Assembly (NCBI GenBank): GCA_024345305.1
Contig: BRON01000008.1
Location: 1,054,001 to 1,118,000, forward strand
Direction: 5' to 3'
From: Mrakia gelida
Lineage: Eukaryota; Basidiomycota; Tremellomycetes; Cystofilobasidiales; Mrakiaceae
DNA: 64,000 nt
Position 1 is the first letter of the stretch. Every line of letters starts with the position of its first letter. The translations under genes and the position numbers were made by a program. Below the pieces are notes generated by a model that saw only the letters and a list, made by a program, of their open reading frames with translations, was not told the DNA's origin and did no database searches. Positions 12,801 through 23,748 of the stretch are shown here, piece by piece.

Positions 12801-15143
12801 GCTGATCCCAACCTCCACTTGCCTTTTTAGCTTCTTCTCTGGGCTGCTCGAGAGTACGGGTCGGAAGCTGCAGAGAAGACTGCTAGCGTTTTCTCTCGGT
12901 ACATGAAGGTCAGTCGCGTTCTTGACCTCTCTCTCTTTGCGAGGTCTTCATCGCTGACGCCCACCATCCCTCCTGCCTTCAGTTCGTCTCGCGTCAGAAG
13001 CCCGAGCTCAACTCTCCTACAACCTACAGTCTCGTCTGTGAGTCTCTTTTAATCGCCGAAGATGATCCCTTCGCAAGCTAGCGGACGTCGAAACTTCGAG
13101 CTGACCTCCTTAATCCTTTCCTTGCCTTGCTAGCTTTCCGAGAGTGAGTGATGACGCTACTCTGCATTTCCCCGCACTATTCGGTATTGATCTACCCTCC
13201 TTTACAGAGCCGATCTCGTTGTCGCCGAGTGGGAACAGCTCGCCGCCGACGCGTGGGAGATCTACAACTCTCTCGACGCGAACACTCAGGACTCCTTCTT
13301 CCAAACGGTCCTCCACCCCGTTCGAGCCGTTGCTACCGTGGTCCTTCTCAACGTCGCCGTCGGAGCCAACAACCTTCGCGCCGTTCAAGCTCGGATGAGC
13401 ACAGGGACGAAGGCGGCGGAGGCGATCGCTTTGTTCGGGGAAGACGCGAAGCTCACCAAGGCAAGCTTCCTTCTACCCTTTCTTCGTCCACCTCTCGGAC
13501 CGAGACTGACTGTTTCTCGCTTTCTCTCTCTCGCAGGAGTACCACGCTATCAACGACGGAAAATGGAACCAGTGCGTCGCGTCTCGTCTTTCCTCGTCGA
13601 GCTCGCTTCGCGTCTCTCCTTTCACTGATTAGCTTCCCTTCTTCCCTTCTGTCCTCAGCATGATGGATCAGACTCATCTCGGCCAGTGGGGATGGCAGCA
13701 AAACATGATCAACACTCTTCCAGCGATCAACTACGTCCAATCGACCGAATCAACGCTTCCTGGGCCGTTACGAGTCTCGGTACAAGGATCGTTGGGAGTT
13801 TGGCCCGGAGATGCGCTCAACCGTTAGTGATCTATCCTCGATTGATCGATCCGATGTCTCGTCAGCTGACCTTTCTCGTTGCGCGTTCCAGAATGTGCCC
13901 AAGGGTGAGCTCGACAACTCGACGCTTCGTCGCGTCGAACGAAACGCTGACTCCTCGCTTTCTTTCAGCTACAACTGCCCTCCTCCCGTCCTCCCCCTCC
14001 TCACTCCCTACTCCGAATCATCTCGCTACTTCGACGTCTCACAAGGATCCAACATCGACTGGTCTTGGGTCGCCTCCGCCAACGAGTCGTTCGTCAAACT
14101 CTCGAAGACTTCAGGAGAGGTTCACGCCTCCGACTCTTCGACCTGGGAGACGCGAGTCGAAGTTTCGGTCACCGACTGGTCTACTGTTCCTTCTGGTCTT
14201 CATACCGTCTCAGTGAGTCTCTACAACACCGTCTTCTCTCGAACTCACGGGGTCGCGAAAGCCTCGCTGATCTCTCGCGTCTTCTTCAGATCCAAATCAA
14301 CACCACCTCCGCAGATCCCGAGACGAACGGTATCGCTCCCCACGCTCCCATGAGCTACTCTTTCACCATCCCCGTTCAGTCGCTCTCGGTTCCAGCAAAC
14401 TACTCTGGATTCGTTGAGTCGGACGGAGGAGTTTCCATCGACGCGGCTCACTCATCGAGGAACACCACCGTCAACGGAACTTCCTGGGAGGTCCTCCCTG
14501 GCTACTCTCCTCGAACTTCAAATGGAGACGCCGTCTCCCTTTTCCCTCGAGTCGGAGCCAACTTCTCCGTCGGAACTGGACCTAAGCTCGAGTGAGTTTC
14601 CTCTCGACCTGGTCGCGTGGTCGAAACGAACCTCGAACTGATTCTCGTTTGATGGGTTCGTTCCTTCCTCAGATACGACTTCTACACCTTCAACAACCAG
14701 TCCGGAGGAAACCTCACCGTCAACCTCTACCTCGGAACTTCGCTCAACTTCCAGCTTGGTCGCCCTCTCAAGTACGCCGTACAAATCGACGACCTCTCGC
14801 CTCAAACGATCCAACCCGTCCCCAACGCTGCCAATGCTGGATCGGTGAGTCTCTCCTCCCTCCCATGCTTCACTTGCCTTTTCCCTTCTTCGATCTCTCA
14901 CACACTCACACCTCTCTTCTACCCAAACAGAATCCCCCCGACTGGAACGGAGTCGTCGCCGCGTCCGTTCGAATCTCTTCGACCAACCACACCCTCAGCA
15001 CCGGCCCTGGAGCTCACACCCTCTCCGTTTGGGGGATCGAACAAGGAGTCGTGCTCGAGAAGATCGTTATCAACACGGTCGCTGCTTCCCTCGTTCAGAA
15101 GAGCTACTTGGGACAACCCGAGAGCAAGAGGGTTGGGGTTTAG
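9839..15143 (+). CDS. Secreted GH115 xylan alpha-1,2-glucuronidase
   Basis: The N-terminus (MMSLRRILLSLPPLLLLAPS) is a clear secretion signal. The mature protein shows the run of motifs found in glycoside hydrolase family 115: GTIYGIYDLSEQIGVSPWFW, KYRGFFLNDEQPSLTNW, LILRLRANIFWPAM, DDYGVIYSTSH, MRGDGE, WTDDNWGNVRRVP, GGAGLYYHFDY, DQFWIVNVGDLRPME, and MPMNFYFEYAYD. These enzymes remove (4-O-methyl-)glucuronic acid from xylan outside the cell. The C-terminal third, from about 13970, is a beta-rich region with many NxT/NxS sites. More than twenty small exons make this the most intron-dense gene here, and some tiny exons around 10830-11400 are uncertain. Acidic residues in NDE and DDN lie where the active site is expected, but I did not assign catalytic residues. 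No neighbouring gene is related to xylan use. Confidence 0.88.
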
Positions 15144-15527
15144 TTTGCTTTGGGGACCTGTTCCCTTTCTTTTCGTTGATGTCTTCTAATGACGGGAGTG
15201 TCTCCCCTCTCTCGGATCGATGAGCACTTTCGTCTATCTCTTTGAGCATTCCTTCGCTCGAGCGAGCGTTCCTCGTTATTGCTGACGAAGAGCGGGAAGA
15301 GATTGCACGCGTCGAGGAGAGGGTCGATCGTTCTCGCTCGACCTTGTCGAAAGAAGACGAAGTTCTTGGACGAGCGAATGGGTGAAGCAAAGACACAGCG
15401 TGTATATCGTGAGAGTCGTAGATCAAGAGTAGCGATGGAGATGCGGTAGATTCGAAACGAAGAGAAGAAGAGATCGAAAAAGAGACGATGAAGATCGAGT
15501 CGACGAGCGGCGGCGCCGCTCGCTCAC
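15144..15527. other. Convergent 3' intergenic region
   Basis: These 384 bp lie between the GH115 stop and the stop of the opposite-strand DM9 gene. Both 3' UTRs must be here. I see no open frame or repeat worth naming. Confidence 0.4.
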
Positions 15528-17159
15528 TCAAGCGTAGACGAGGAGCTGGTAGCCGCTCACTAGAGACGAAGGAAAGGAGACGGAGAGTCAGTATCTCGAG
15601 GCTCGTTGACAGCGAGAATATGAAGGGAAGAGCTCGAACTGACCTTTCCACTCCTTCCCTCCCCATCCAATCGAGATCTGATTCGAGCCGAAGCGAACCT
15701 TCCCTGGGTGCTCTCCTCTGTGAATCGCGAAGTCCGAAGTCAGCTCTCGTCCATTCGTCTTCGCTTCCACGAGCTGAATGAAAGAAAGCGCCCTCACCCT
15801 TTCAGACTCCCTCTCCCAACACCCAACCAAGTCCCGCTCCTCTCCCTCCCTCCCTCAACAGGTCGCTCGCCTCGCATCAACTCCCTCACCTCATCTCCCA
15901 TCATGTGCGAAGGCACCGTGATCCATTTCGTTGGCGTCGAGGTAGAGGGAGTCGAGGAGGTGCAGAGAATCTCAAAGGTGTTTTGGTAGAAGAAGGATTC
16001 GCGTCCGGGAGGAGTCGAGGTCGCGAAGGAGTGACGAGGAGAACCGAGGTGGAGTCCAGCCTGGGTGGAGAGACGAAGAGGAGCTCGTGAGCGAGGAAAT
16101 GCGAGAGTGAGAGGTGTTTAGTGGGACGTACCTTTCCAATCTGAACCGAAAACTCGTGGTAGCCTCGAGCGGCGAAGAGGATCTTGGACGAAGGCGAGGA
16201 GGTCGACTCGCATCCTATTGGAAGAGCATTTTCCGGGAAATCCTCCCCAGCGGTGACGAGTATCCATCTAGCGAAAGAAGGTCAAGATCAGCTTCTTCGT
16301 CGAGCAGAGCGAGGAGGGGAGACGCGTCCGTCGTCGAGAAATCGGAACTCACTGGCAATCGGGCCCGACAGCTCCAGGCAGACTATAGTACTCCTTCCTC
16401 GCCAGAGCTCCATCCAACCAAGCAGCCCTCTTCTCCGAATCCTCCCCACCGAACTTATCATCTCCCAGGACGTCTCTGAACGAGTCCTCCCTCAGCTTCT
16501 CGATCATCTCCTCCTCCGAACCTCGTCGAACTGACTCCCCATTGTACGCGAAGCAGCCTCGAGAGTTAGTCTTGAAGACGAACTCCCCTACCAGTTCCGC
16601 CTTGAGGATGTGGGCCGAGGACTCGAAGTGAGCCTCCTTGTCGGCGAGGGTGCAGTCGTGCGGAGGAGGAGGGACCTTGTAGGACGAAGCGGAGGCGATG
16701 ACGTTGGACGAGTTGGGAGCGTTGGTGATGAGGGGAGCGGTGGAACTGGAGGGTCGAGAGAGATGTTCCCACTCTCCCAGAGTATCGTCGAAGTCTCGAA
16801 CGTTGAAGGCATCCTCGGCTGCTAGACTGAGCTCTTCTGCTTCATCGAAGAGCGCTGAGGGTTGGGAGGAGGAGGCGAGGAGTTGAGCGTGAGGAGTGGG
16901 GATGCCAGATATATCTGTACCGAGATAGGTCCACGGAGAGCTCAGAGGAGTCTGGAAGCGAGTGAGTGGACGATGGAGATCAGTCGCGGAGAAAGAAGAG
17001 GAAGGAAGAAGAAGAAGCGAGAGGACAGGGAAGGGAGGTGAGCTCGAGAGAACGAACCGATGCTGGGGAGGAGGAGGAGAGAGTCTGGAACAGGCCGTTG
17101 TGATAGGCGACGATGGAGGTGGAGGGATAAGAGGCTTGAGAGTCGAAGAGTTGAACCAT
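15528..17159 (-). CDS. DM9 (DUF3421)-repeat protein
   Basis: The first half is a low-complexity cytosolic-type sequence (MVQLFDSQASYPSTSIVAYH at the start, then an acidic/serine-rich region) with no domain I recognise. The second half carries DM9-like signatures: WILVTAGEDFPENALPIGC, ILFAARGYHEFSVQIGKAGL, FFYQNTFEILC, then HRGEHPGKVRFGSNQISIGW followed by a YQLLVYA end. DM9 repeats are best known as carbohydrate-binding lectin modules in insects and molluscs and also occur in fungi, so glycan binding is possible but inferred. There is no signal peptide at the chosen start (17159), which is preferred because it gives an open first exon spliced at about 17057. The exon pattern around 15720-15900 is uncertain. 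It is divergent from the family gene at 17444. Confidence 0.65.
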
Positions 17160-17443
17160 CGTGGTGGATGTCGATGGAACAGGCGTAGGAGAGAAGGGTA
17201 GGGAAAACGTGTTGGAGGTTTGAAGGGAAGGGAGGTCGAGCCTGCTTCGCTCTTCTCCTTCTCTCCTTCACCCTCGTCCAAATCGACCTTTCGCTCAAGA
17301 ACTTCACTGGTGAGTCCCGAAGGCTCTCATGATCACCTCTCTGTCCCGTCTCTGACCCCTTTCACCTCAAATCTTCCTCTCGCCGCCCTCGTCCGCAGAC
17401 GATCCCAAAGCTCTTCTCCTTCGCTCACTCGCCCCCGACCTTC
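17160..17443. promoter_or_regulatory. Divergent promoter region with a 5'-UTR intron on the + side
   Basis: This region separates the DM9 gene (-) from the first two-module family gene (+). A GTGAGT donor at 17310, a CTGAC branch point and a GCAG acceptor at 17398 suggest an 89-nt intron in the leader of the + gene. Confidence 0.45.
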
Positions 17444-18925
17444 ATGTCTCCTCCCACTCTCGGTGACCTCAGAGCTGAACACTTTTGGGGTATGCACGCG
17501 CTTCATTACGGGAGAATGCTGGCTTCTCTTCCTACAGTCGTCAATGAAGAAGAAGCTCACGTGAGTACAGATCGTCTTCCTTCAACCCTCCCGCGACTCC
17601 GTCTTGATCGCTTCTCGCTCTGACTCCGGTCCCTTTCCTTCCGCTTACATCGATGTCTTCACAGGGCCTCAAAGGAAACTACTTCATCTCTCCGTCGATT
17701 GCAGGTGTCACCTCCCTCGTCAAGAGTCACTACCCAGGTCTCCCAACTCCGGCTCTCGACGCCGTTTGGCTCACGAAAGGGGTTCGAGGAACTCAAGCTG
17801 ATCTCAGAGTCTACTGGGAGGACGAGAGGATGAAAGAGATGGAGCAGAGAGCTGATGCAGCTGCCGTGATTCTTACTTCGTGAGTACTACTGCGTCCCGA
17901 CCTGGATCAAACGAGGGCTGACAAGATCGCTTCTCCATCTCTGCAGCTCTCCTTCCGACGCACATCTTCCTCTTGCCATCCCTCCTTCCATCCTCGAGCC
18001 TCACAAAGTCGAGCACTACGTCCCAAACCGAGCTGAGCTCTACGGTTACGAAATGTGGTGGAGAGACGAGCTTCCTTCCTTCGCGATCGTCGCACAAGCT
18101 CAAGGAACTCACCTCTCCCTCGCTCAGGTTCGTTTCGTATCCCTTTCTCTTCTTCTATCTATACAGATCTCTGTGAGCTGATCAGTCTCCCTTTATTCCT
18201 CTTCTACGGCAGTTGCTCGATCCCTACCGAACGAAGTGGTCAGACGCGAGCTTCCCCATGATCATGGCGTTGACGAAACTTCAGTTTCCTGGTCATCCTA
18301 CTCCCTCCTTCGATCAGCTCTGGAGGAAGGAGAGAGGTATCTGGGCAACCAAGGACGATCGCCTCGAGTTCTGGCGCAAACTCGCTACTGGAGAGGAAAC
18401 GCTCGAACTCCTTCCCTCCTTCTCCGATCCTGCTCAACCCTCTGCGTCGCCCGGTTCGGAGACCCTTCAGAACGTGTGAGTCCCTCTCTCCACTGCATTT
18501 TCGACGTCTTTAAGCTTGCTCTGATCAATGTCTTCCTTGCGCAGTCTCTCTACTCTTCGAGGACTCGAAGCCTCCATCGCCGTCGTCATTCAAAGAGATC
18601 AAGCTCAACAGCTCGAGTTCGTGCTCTCGTTCCCAGCCTTTCCGAGCCCTCACCGCGCTCTGATCTAACCATGCGTCCTCTCTCGCGTGCGTACAGACTC
18701 CCCTCCGAGCTCCTCGAGTTGAAGGAGCAACTCTCGAAGCTCTCGCTCTCCCTCGAGAGACGAGGAGGGTCGTCCATCGCTGACTGGACCGACGTCGTTA
18801 GCGACAGGTTCGTCCCCTTTTCGTTCAATCCTCATTCTCAGGCCACCACTCACCGATGTATCTCCTTTTTTTTTAGATCCTCGAACGTCGCTGGCCAAGC
18901 CTTCGCTCCCTTCTCGGTCGGTTGA
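17444..18925 (+). CDS. Two-module family protein, member 1 (unknown function)
   Basis: I do not recognise this family. The protein starts MSPPTLGDLRAEHFW and is built from two similar modules. Each has an A part (a short helix-like stretch such as ELYGYEMWWRDELPSF followed by a LSLAQ-type end) and a B part (hydrophobic helix, YPGLPTPALDAVW, then DLRVYWEDER; second copy FPGHPTPSFDQLW, then RLEFWRKL). A C-terminal coiled-coil-like segment, ELLELKEQLSKLSLSLERR, leads into SIADWTDVVSDR and a short tail. There is no signal peptide, membrane span or cysteine pattern, so a soluble intracellular protein is likely. It is followed by a same-strand paralogue at 19456 and matched by another at 38274. The stop at 18925 could be bypassed by splicing at GTTGAG (18921) into a frame open to 19350, so the C-terminus is unsure. 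Confidence 0.65.
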
Positions 18926-19455
18926 GCGCCTCGACGCGTCGCGACTCTCGTTCGTCCCTCAACTCTCCGTCTTCTTTGCTTTCCTCGTTGCTCGTCGACT
19001 CGCTGACCTCTCCTTCTGTCTTTTCAGATCCGCTCTCGCGAAGCACCGAAGCATCCAACTCTCCCGACCTCTTTCCCTGCAATTTGAGTGAGTCGCGATT
19101 CAGCTCGTCGTCGCGTCGAAGAACAAGGACTGATCATCGCTCTTTTCCCTTTCGTCTCAGCGCTCTCGCTACTTTCTCAACGCCTCAACCAGTCTCGGCT
19201 TCTCTCTTGATGACCTTTCATGACTTCTGTCTTTCCTTCTCTCGAAGATTCGAACGGACGTGGACATTGCGTCCGAGTTTCGACCCCTGCTCGCCTCCTT
19301 TCTCCTCTGTTCGAGGGTACGGTTTGCTCAAAACAAACACGGTCAGCTGACTGACTCTCTTTCGTTCTACCACCTTCTCTTCGTCCTCCCTCCTCCGACC
19401 GCCACAACCTTTTTCCCTCCCTTCTCGCTCTCTTCTCATTCCTCACGCTTCGAAG
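18926..19455 (+). other. Intergenic/leader region between family members 1 and 2
   Basis: These 530 bp hold the 3' end of member 1 and the leader of member 2. The stretch contains a possible intron (GTGAGT at about 19088, CTGATC, then CTCAG at about 19160) and lies inside a segment repeated upstream of member 3. A frame open from 18922 to 19350 could instead be extra coding sequence of member 1. Confidence 0.4.
19065..19300 (+). repeat. Duplicated leader segment, copy 1 (partner at 37919-38158)
   Basis: About 58 nt starting at 19081 match the segment starting at 37934 with roughly five mismatches by eye, covering a GTGAGTCGCG donor-like site and the start of the putative intron. Weaker similarity continues through a CTCAG acceptor and a shared TCTTGATGACCTTT to about 19300. 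It precedes family member 2. Confidence 0.7.
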
Positions 19456-21015
19456 ATGCCTCTTCCTACCCTCGTCGACCTTGCTGCTGAACGAATCTGG
19501 ATCCTTCCTCAAGCCGCGATAGCCAAGATGGTCGAGTCTCTCCCCGTCCACCTTTGCGAGAAGGATGCGATCGTGAGTCCCATCTTCAATCCCTTATCGC
19601 CTCCTCCCTCCCTTTTGACGAGCTGACCCTTCTTCTCTTCCTTCCAGAATCAAATGGATCGACCCTTCTACCGTCGAATCACCATCAAGGACATCGCCAT
19701 GCTCGTTCACGCTCACTATCCAGGCCAACATTCCCAAGCTCTTGATTCGATTTGGGCGAGGAAAGGGGAGGATGCGACCGTCGAGGATCTTCGATCTTTC
19801 TGGAAAGCGGAGAGGAACAGGGAGAACAACGTTCCCACGTCTTTCAACAAGACCAAGAAGGCGTGGAAGGACTGGAAGAAGGGTGCTCAGAAGGAGGAAG
19901 TGTGAGTCGCCTCCGTTCATCCTTCGTCTACTTCGACTTTCGTTCCGAGCTCACCTCTCTCGCCATCTCTCGGCTTCTCTACCTTTCTTGCAGTCCTCCT
20001 GTCGTCCTCGAGCCTCAACTCCCTCCCACCAAAGTCAGCAACTACGTTCCGAATGGAGCCGAACTCTACGGATACGAACTCTGGTGCGAGAAGGACGCGC
20101 TTCCTTTCTCGAAGCTCGGTGGAGGATGGCCTCTCTCTGCTTCTCAGGTTCGTTTCCTTTCCCTTCTTCGACCTCTGATGCTGTCTCTGACCTACTTGTC
20201 GGTCTTTGGTTCGACTATCAGACGCTCACCGCCGAGAGAACCGACTGGACGAGGGCTAGCTTCCCCATGATCATGGCGATGATCAAGACTCAGTTCCCCG
20301 TTCAACCTACTCCCTCGCTCGATCATCTCTGGAGGAGTGACAGGCATACCTGGCCCACGAGTGGGAAGGATCTATTGGAGTTCTGGCATCGATTGGCGGC
20401 GGGGACGGAGAGCATCTTGGTTTACCCTGATCCCGTCGCGTCGACGGCGTGGACCGCGAACAATTCGAAGATCAAGGACGCGTGAGGTCGAGCTTGAACG
20501 AGCGACCGAGAGAGTGAGAGAGCTGACCTTTCCTTTCGACCTCTTCTCCGTCCTCTCAGTGCTCAAGAAGTCCAAAATCCCACCGGTGTCGCTCAAGATC
20601 AAGCTCATCTTTCGACCGAGGGAATGTGAATTCTTTCTCTTCTCTCGACGATCCCGTTACATCGACTCTGACTCAACGTCCCCCCCTCTCTTTCATAGTC
20701 TTCCTACTCTTCTCGAACTCAAGCAAGAGCTCGCGACCCTCTCCGACTCTCTCCTCACGAAGCCTTCCGAAGCGTCCGTCTCGGACTGGAGCGACCTCGC
20801 CAGCCACAGGTTCGTTCCTCCTCCCACGCACTTCCCTCTTCGCCCTTCTACCCTCGTGTACTGACTCTACCGTTCTCGTGATTCGCAGCTGCCTCGACGT
20901 GGCTGACCGAGCTTACACTCCTCACAGCCCTCGTTTGTCTCGGACCCCTCTCGACGCGTCGACTTGTCTTTCTCTTTCGTTTTCGTTCCTTCTCTCTTCC
21001 ACCCTCCTCCCATAG
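19456..21015 (+). CDS. Two-module family protein, member 2 (unknown function)
   Basis: Start and layout match member 1: MPLPTLVDLAAERIWILP, then module B with YPGQHSQALDSIWARKGED and DLRSFWKAER, a basic linker KTKKAWKDWKKG, then a second module with VPNGAELYGYELWCEKDALP and PLSASQ, FPMIMAMIKTQFPVQPTPSL, and DLLEFWHRLAAG. The coiled-coil-like segment reads LLELKQELATLSDSLLTK and leads to SDWSDLASHR. The final exon is longer than in the other members and ends in a hydrophobic run (about SLSFSFLLSSTLLP), which may be a model error or a genuine tail. There are about eight exons with family-wide intron positions, for example after the PLSxxQ end of the A part. It lies about 530 bp downstream of member 1 on the same strand, consistent with tandem duplication. 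No function can be assigned. Confidence 0.65.
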
Positions 21016-21369
21016 CCACCTCTTCCCTGCCTCCCTTACTTCCTTGCTTCCATATCACGATCATGATCTCTCGCTGCTGTCCGTCTCTCCCTCTCTCGGA
21101 AGACGTCCGCGAAACGACTCAAAACTCGGCGTGTCTCCCTCCCTCCCTCTCTCGCGAAAAAGACACCGCAACCAAGATTCAAAAAAATCAAATCGATTCA
21201 CGCTACACTACACTAGTCTTTTAACGAAGTACTTAACGACTCCTCCCTCGCAGCACCTCCTCGCTCTGCGTCTCCCGCCCACGCGCTCCCGCCCCCCAGC
21301 GACTCGACCCGCTCCACTTAGCGTCGCTTCCCTCCACTTCGCACCACGTCACTCCGTTCGCTCTCACAT
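21016..21369. other. Convergent 3' intergenic region
   Basis: These 354 bp lie between family member 2 and the stop of the Vps3844-like gene. They are pyrimidine-rich with an A-rich patch near 21160-21200. No coding or RNA gene is seen. Confidence 0.4.
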
Positions 21370-23513
21370 CTAATCCTTCTTCCCGGGCACTCCTCCAGCG
21401 GTGAGAACCGAAGGAAGAGGTTCCGATCCCACCGTCGCGAGGAGTCCGATCGATCCGATGGTGACGGCTCCGATCAGGAGCGAGGTGAAGACGATGAGGA
21501 TGAAGATGCTGCAATAACGAGCAGACATCAGAGCGAAAACGAGGAAGGGGGATGGAAGAGGAGGGTCAGCGAAACGACGAACGAACGAGACGCGAACGAC
21601 GTCTCGGCTCGACTCGAGAGTTGGACGGAGGAGGGGGAGTCTTGGGTTAGGTTCGCACTCACTCGCTAACATCCCTCTTCTCACACGCAACACCCGACCA
21701 CTTCACATCCGCCCCATCGACCTTGGTGACCCCACACGAGCACGTCCAACAGCTCTTCCCAGCCCTCTTGCTCTCCCCGCACTGCCCCTTCCCACCGCAC
21801 GAGGAGGTGTAGTTGTTGCAGGCCTCGAGGGAGGTGAGGCAGAGAGAGGTGGAGAAGACGTTTCCGAGGTGAGGGACGGCGGTGACGGAGGAGGTTGGGG
21901 CGTGGGAAGCGGAGGCCGAACGGGTCTTGGTGTGGGCGAAGGAAGAGGAGTGGGACTTGGTGTGCTTCTTTCGCGACTCGAGGACGTTGGCGGCGTTGGC
22001 TCCGAGGATGTGGGGGAGGGCTCGTCGCTCCGAGGCGGTGTTGGCGGAGGAGGCGGGAGGGAGGAGGATGAGAATGAAGGGGGTTTGGGAGGCGGTCATC
22101 TGTGTGAGGGCGAGGAGGGAAGGGGTAGGGTGATGGGAGGTGATCAGCTCTCGAGTTCTCCTTCCCTCGTCCCTCTCAGTACCCTCCTGCTCACAGCGAA
22201 CGTGAAATGAAGAACGTGAGTACTCACCGAAGCGACGGAAGCCTTAACCAATCCAGCAGCAGCCTCGTACTCCTCTCCACCGACTTCGACGCCCTCCAGT
22301 CCCTTGAGCTCGAGAGCCTCGAAGGTCTCTCCGTCGTCCTTGGTAGGGATCAGACCGTCCGCCCACGAGGAGAGGGTCTCGAGTTCCTGCTTGAGGGCGT
22401 GGGCGGCCTCTGAGCAGGATTAACGATAACGAAGCAGAAACGAAAGAAAGTCAGAATCGAAGGGAACGAACGAGGTCCAGGTTGAGCGTCGAAGATCGAA
22501 GAAGTCGACTGAGAACGAGAGAGGAGAGCGCGACTCACCAGTAGGGAGGAGATCAAAGATGTCGAGCAGGAACTTTGGGAGTTGAGCGTGCTTGAGGGAC
22601 TTGAGAGCGTGGGAGAGGAAGGTGGAAGCTTTGTGGAGGAAAGGGGAGAGGAACTCGGAGGTGGAAGCGAGAGGGTCGAGGATGAAGGTGGGTTGAGTCG
22701 AGGAGGGTGCGAAGTCTGGGGTCGTAAAGTAACGAACGAGGATGAAGGAGTAACGTCAGTACATCGATGATGGTGCGAGAGGTTCGAATAAGTGCTGGAA
22801 AAAATGGTAGGGAGGTCCAAGGGAGGATGGGAAGAGGAAGGAAGGAGAGCGACGCTCAAAGCCGAAGCTGAGCTCGAAGGTCGACGAAACTGGGTCTGAA
22901 GGGAAGCCAGGAGCGATATCTACGACTCTAATGCTCCGAGCACACAATGCATGCTCTCCCACGCCGCATAAGGGGCGAAAAAGTATCGAAGAAGGACAGG
23001 AGAGGAGGTCGAAGCGTCCCCATCTCGCTTCTCTCGATCCCACCTCGTCCAAGCGAGCTTCCTCCTTCTCTTCCCCTTCCCTCCTTCCAACGAGCTCTCT
23101 CCGGCCAGTCTAGCAGCTTCCAGGCGACTATATGCACCCTTCCCCACCCCATCCTCCCCAATAACTAGCCCAAATCGAGCTGTGGACTAACCTTCAGCGT
23201 ACTCAACGCCCTGAACGACGAGCACCCTCGCCTTCTCTCCTCCCGTCTTCCCTCCCACAACTCCGTGCCCAACTCCCAAGAGTTTCGTCCAGTCTCCGAG
23301 TCCAGGGAGAGTATGATGCTTGCTCGCTCCCAGATGATGTCCGATCACAGCCTGAGCTTGTTCTTCTGTGAGGGTGGGAGGGGAGGAAGTCGAAGGTCGT
23401 CCAGAGTGAGGAGTAGGGTGGAGGTAGATCTGAGGGGAGGAGAGAGAGATTTGGGACGCTGCTGAGGCGAGGGAGGAGAGGAGAGGGAGGAGGAGGAGAG
23501 AGGAGAGACGCAT
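21370..23513 (-). CDS. Vps3844/DUF3844-type membrane protein
   Basis: A leucine-rich signal peptide (MRLSSLLLLPLLSSLASAAS) starts the protein. The lumenal part is low in known motifs. The C-terminal part is diagnostic of DUF3844: LEACNNYTSSCGGKGQC, SCWTCSCG and WSGVACEKRDVS form an EGF-like cysteine cluster. It is followed by a single membrane span (FILIVFTSLLIGAVTIGSIG) and a short cytosolic tail with VGSEPLPSVL. It is therefore a type I membrane protein of the secretory or vacuolar route. Family members are linked to vacuolar sorting, which is known from the family name rather than shown here. There are about five exons, with all joins at GTGAGT-type donors. It is divergent from the cysteine synthase-like gene by 235 bp. 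Confidence 0.82.
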
Positions 23514-23748
23514 GGTTGAGAAAGAGGGGGAAGGGGGTTGCTGGTCGGAAGGGAAGGAGGTGATGCGTTCGAGGAAGGAGACGGAGGAGGTTTCGTTTTC
23601 GTCCAGAGGAAGGAATCTGAGCCCTTCCCTTCTTGCTCCTCCTCCTCAACCATCAGCGTCGAGAAAAACTTCTCTTCCTCGCCGCTGTACTCTTCGCTCG
23701 AGCCCGGGCTTTCTTCTTTTCCCCTCGCCAGCTCGTCCGAGGCAGGCC

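Noticed and set aside
19207..19220. TTGATGAC as box C of an intronic C/D snoRNA in the duplicated leader
   Set aside because: No matching box D or terminal stem could be found at a suitable distance, in either copy.
17444..21015. Two-module family as HMG-box or SANT proteins
   Set aside because: The tryptophan and proline positions and the PTPxxDxxW core do not fit either domain pattern.
9839..21015. A carbohydrate-use gene cluster formed by GH115, DM9 and the tandem family
   Set aside because: Only GH115 has a clear link to polysaccharide; no transporter, regulator or other hydrolase accompanies it.
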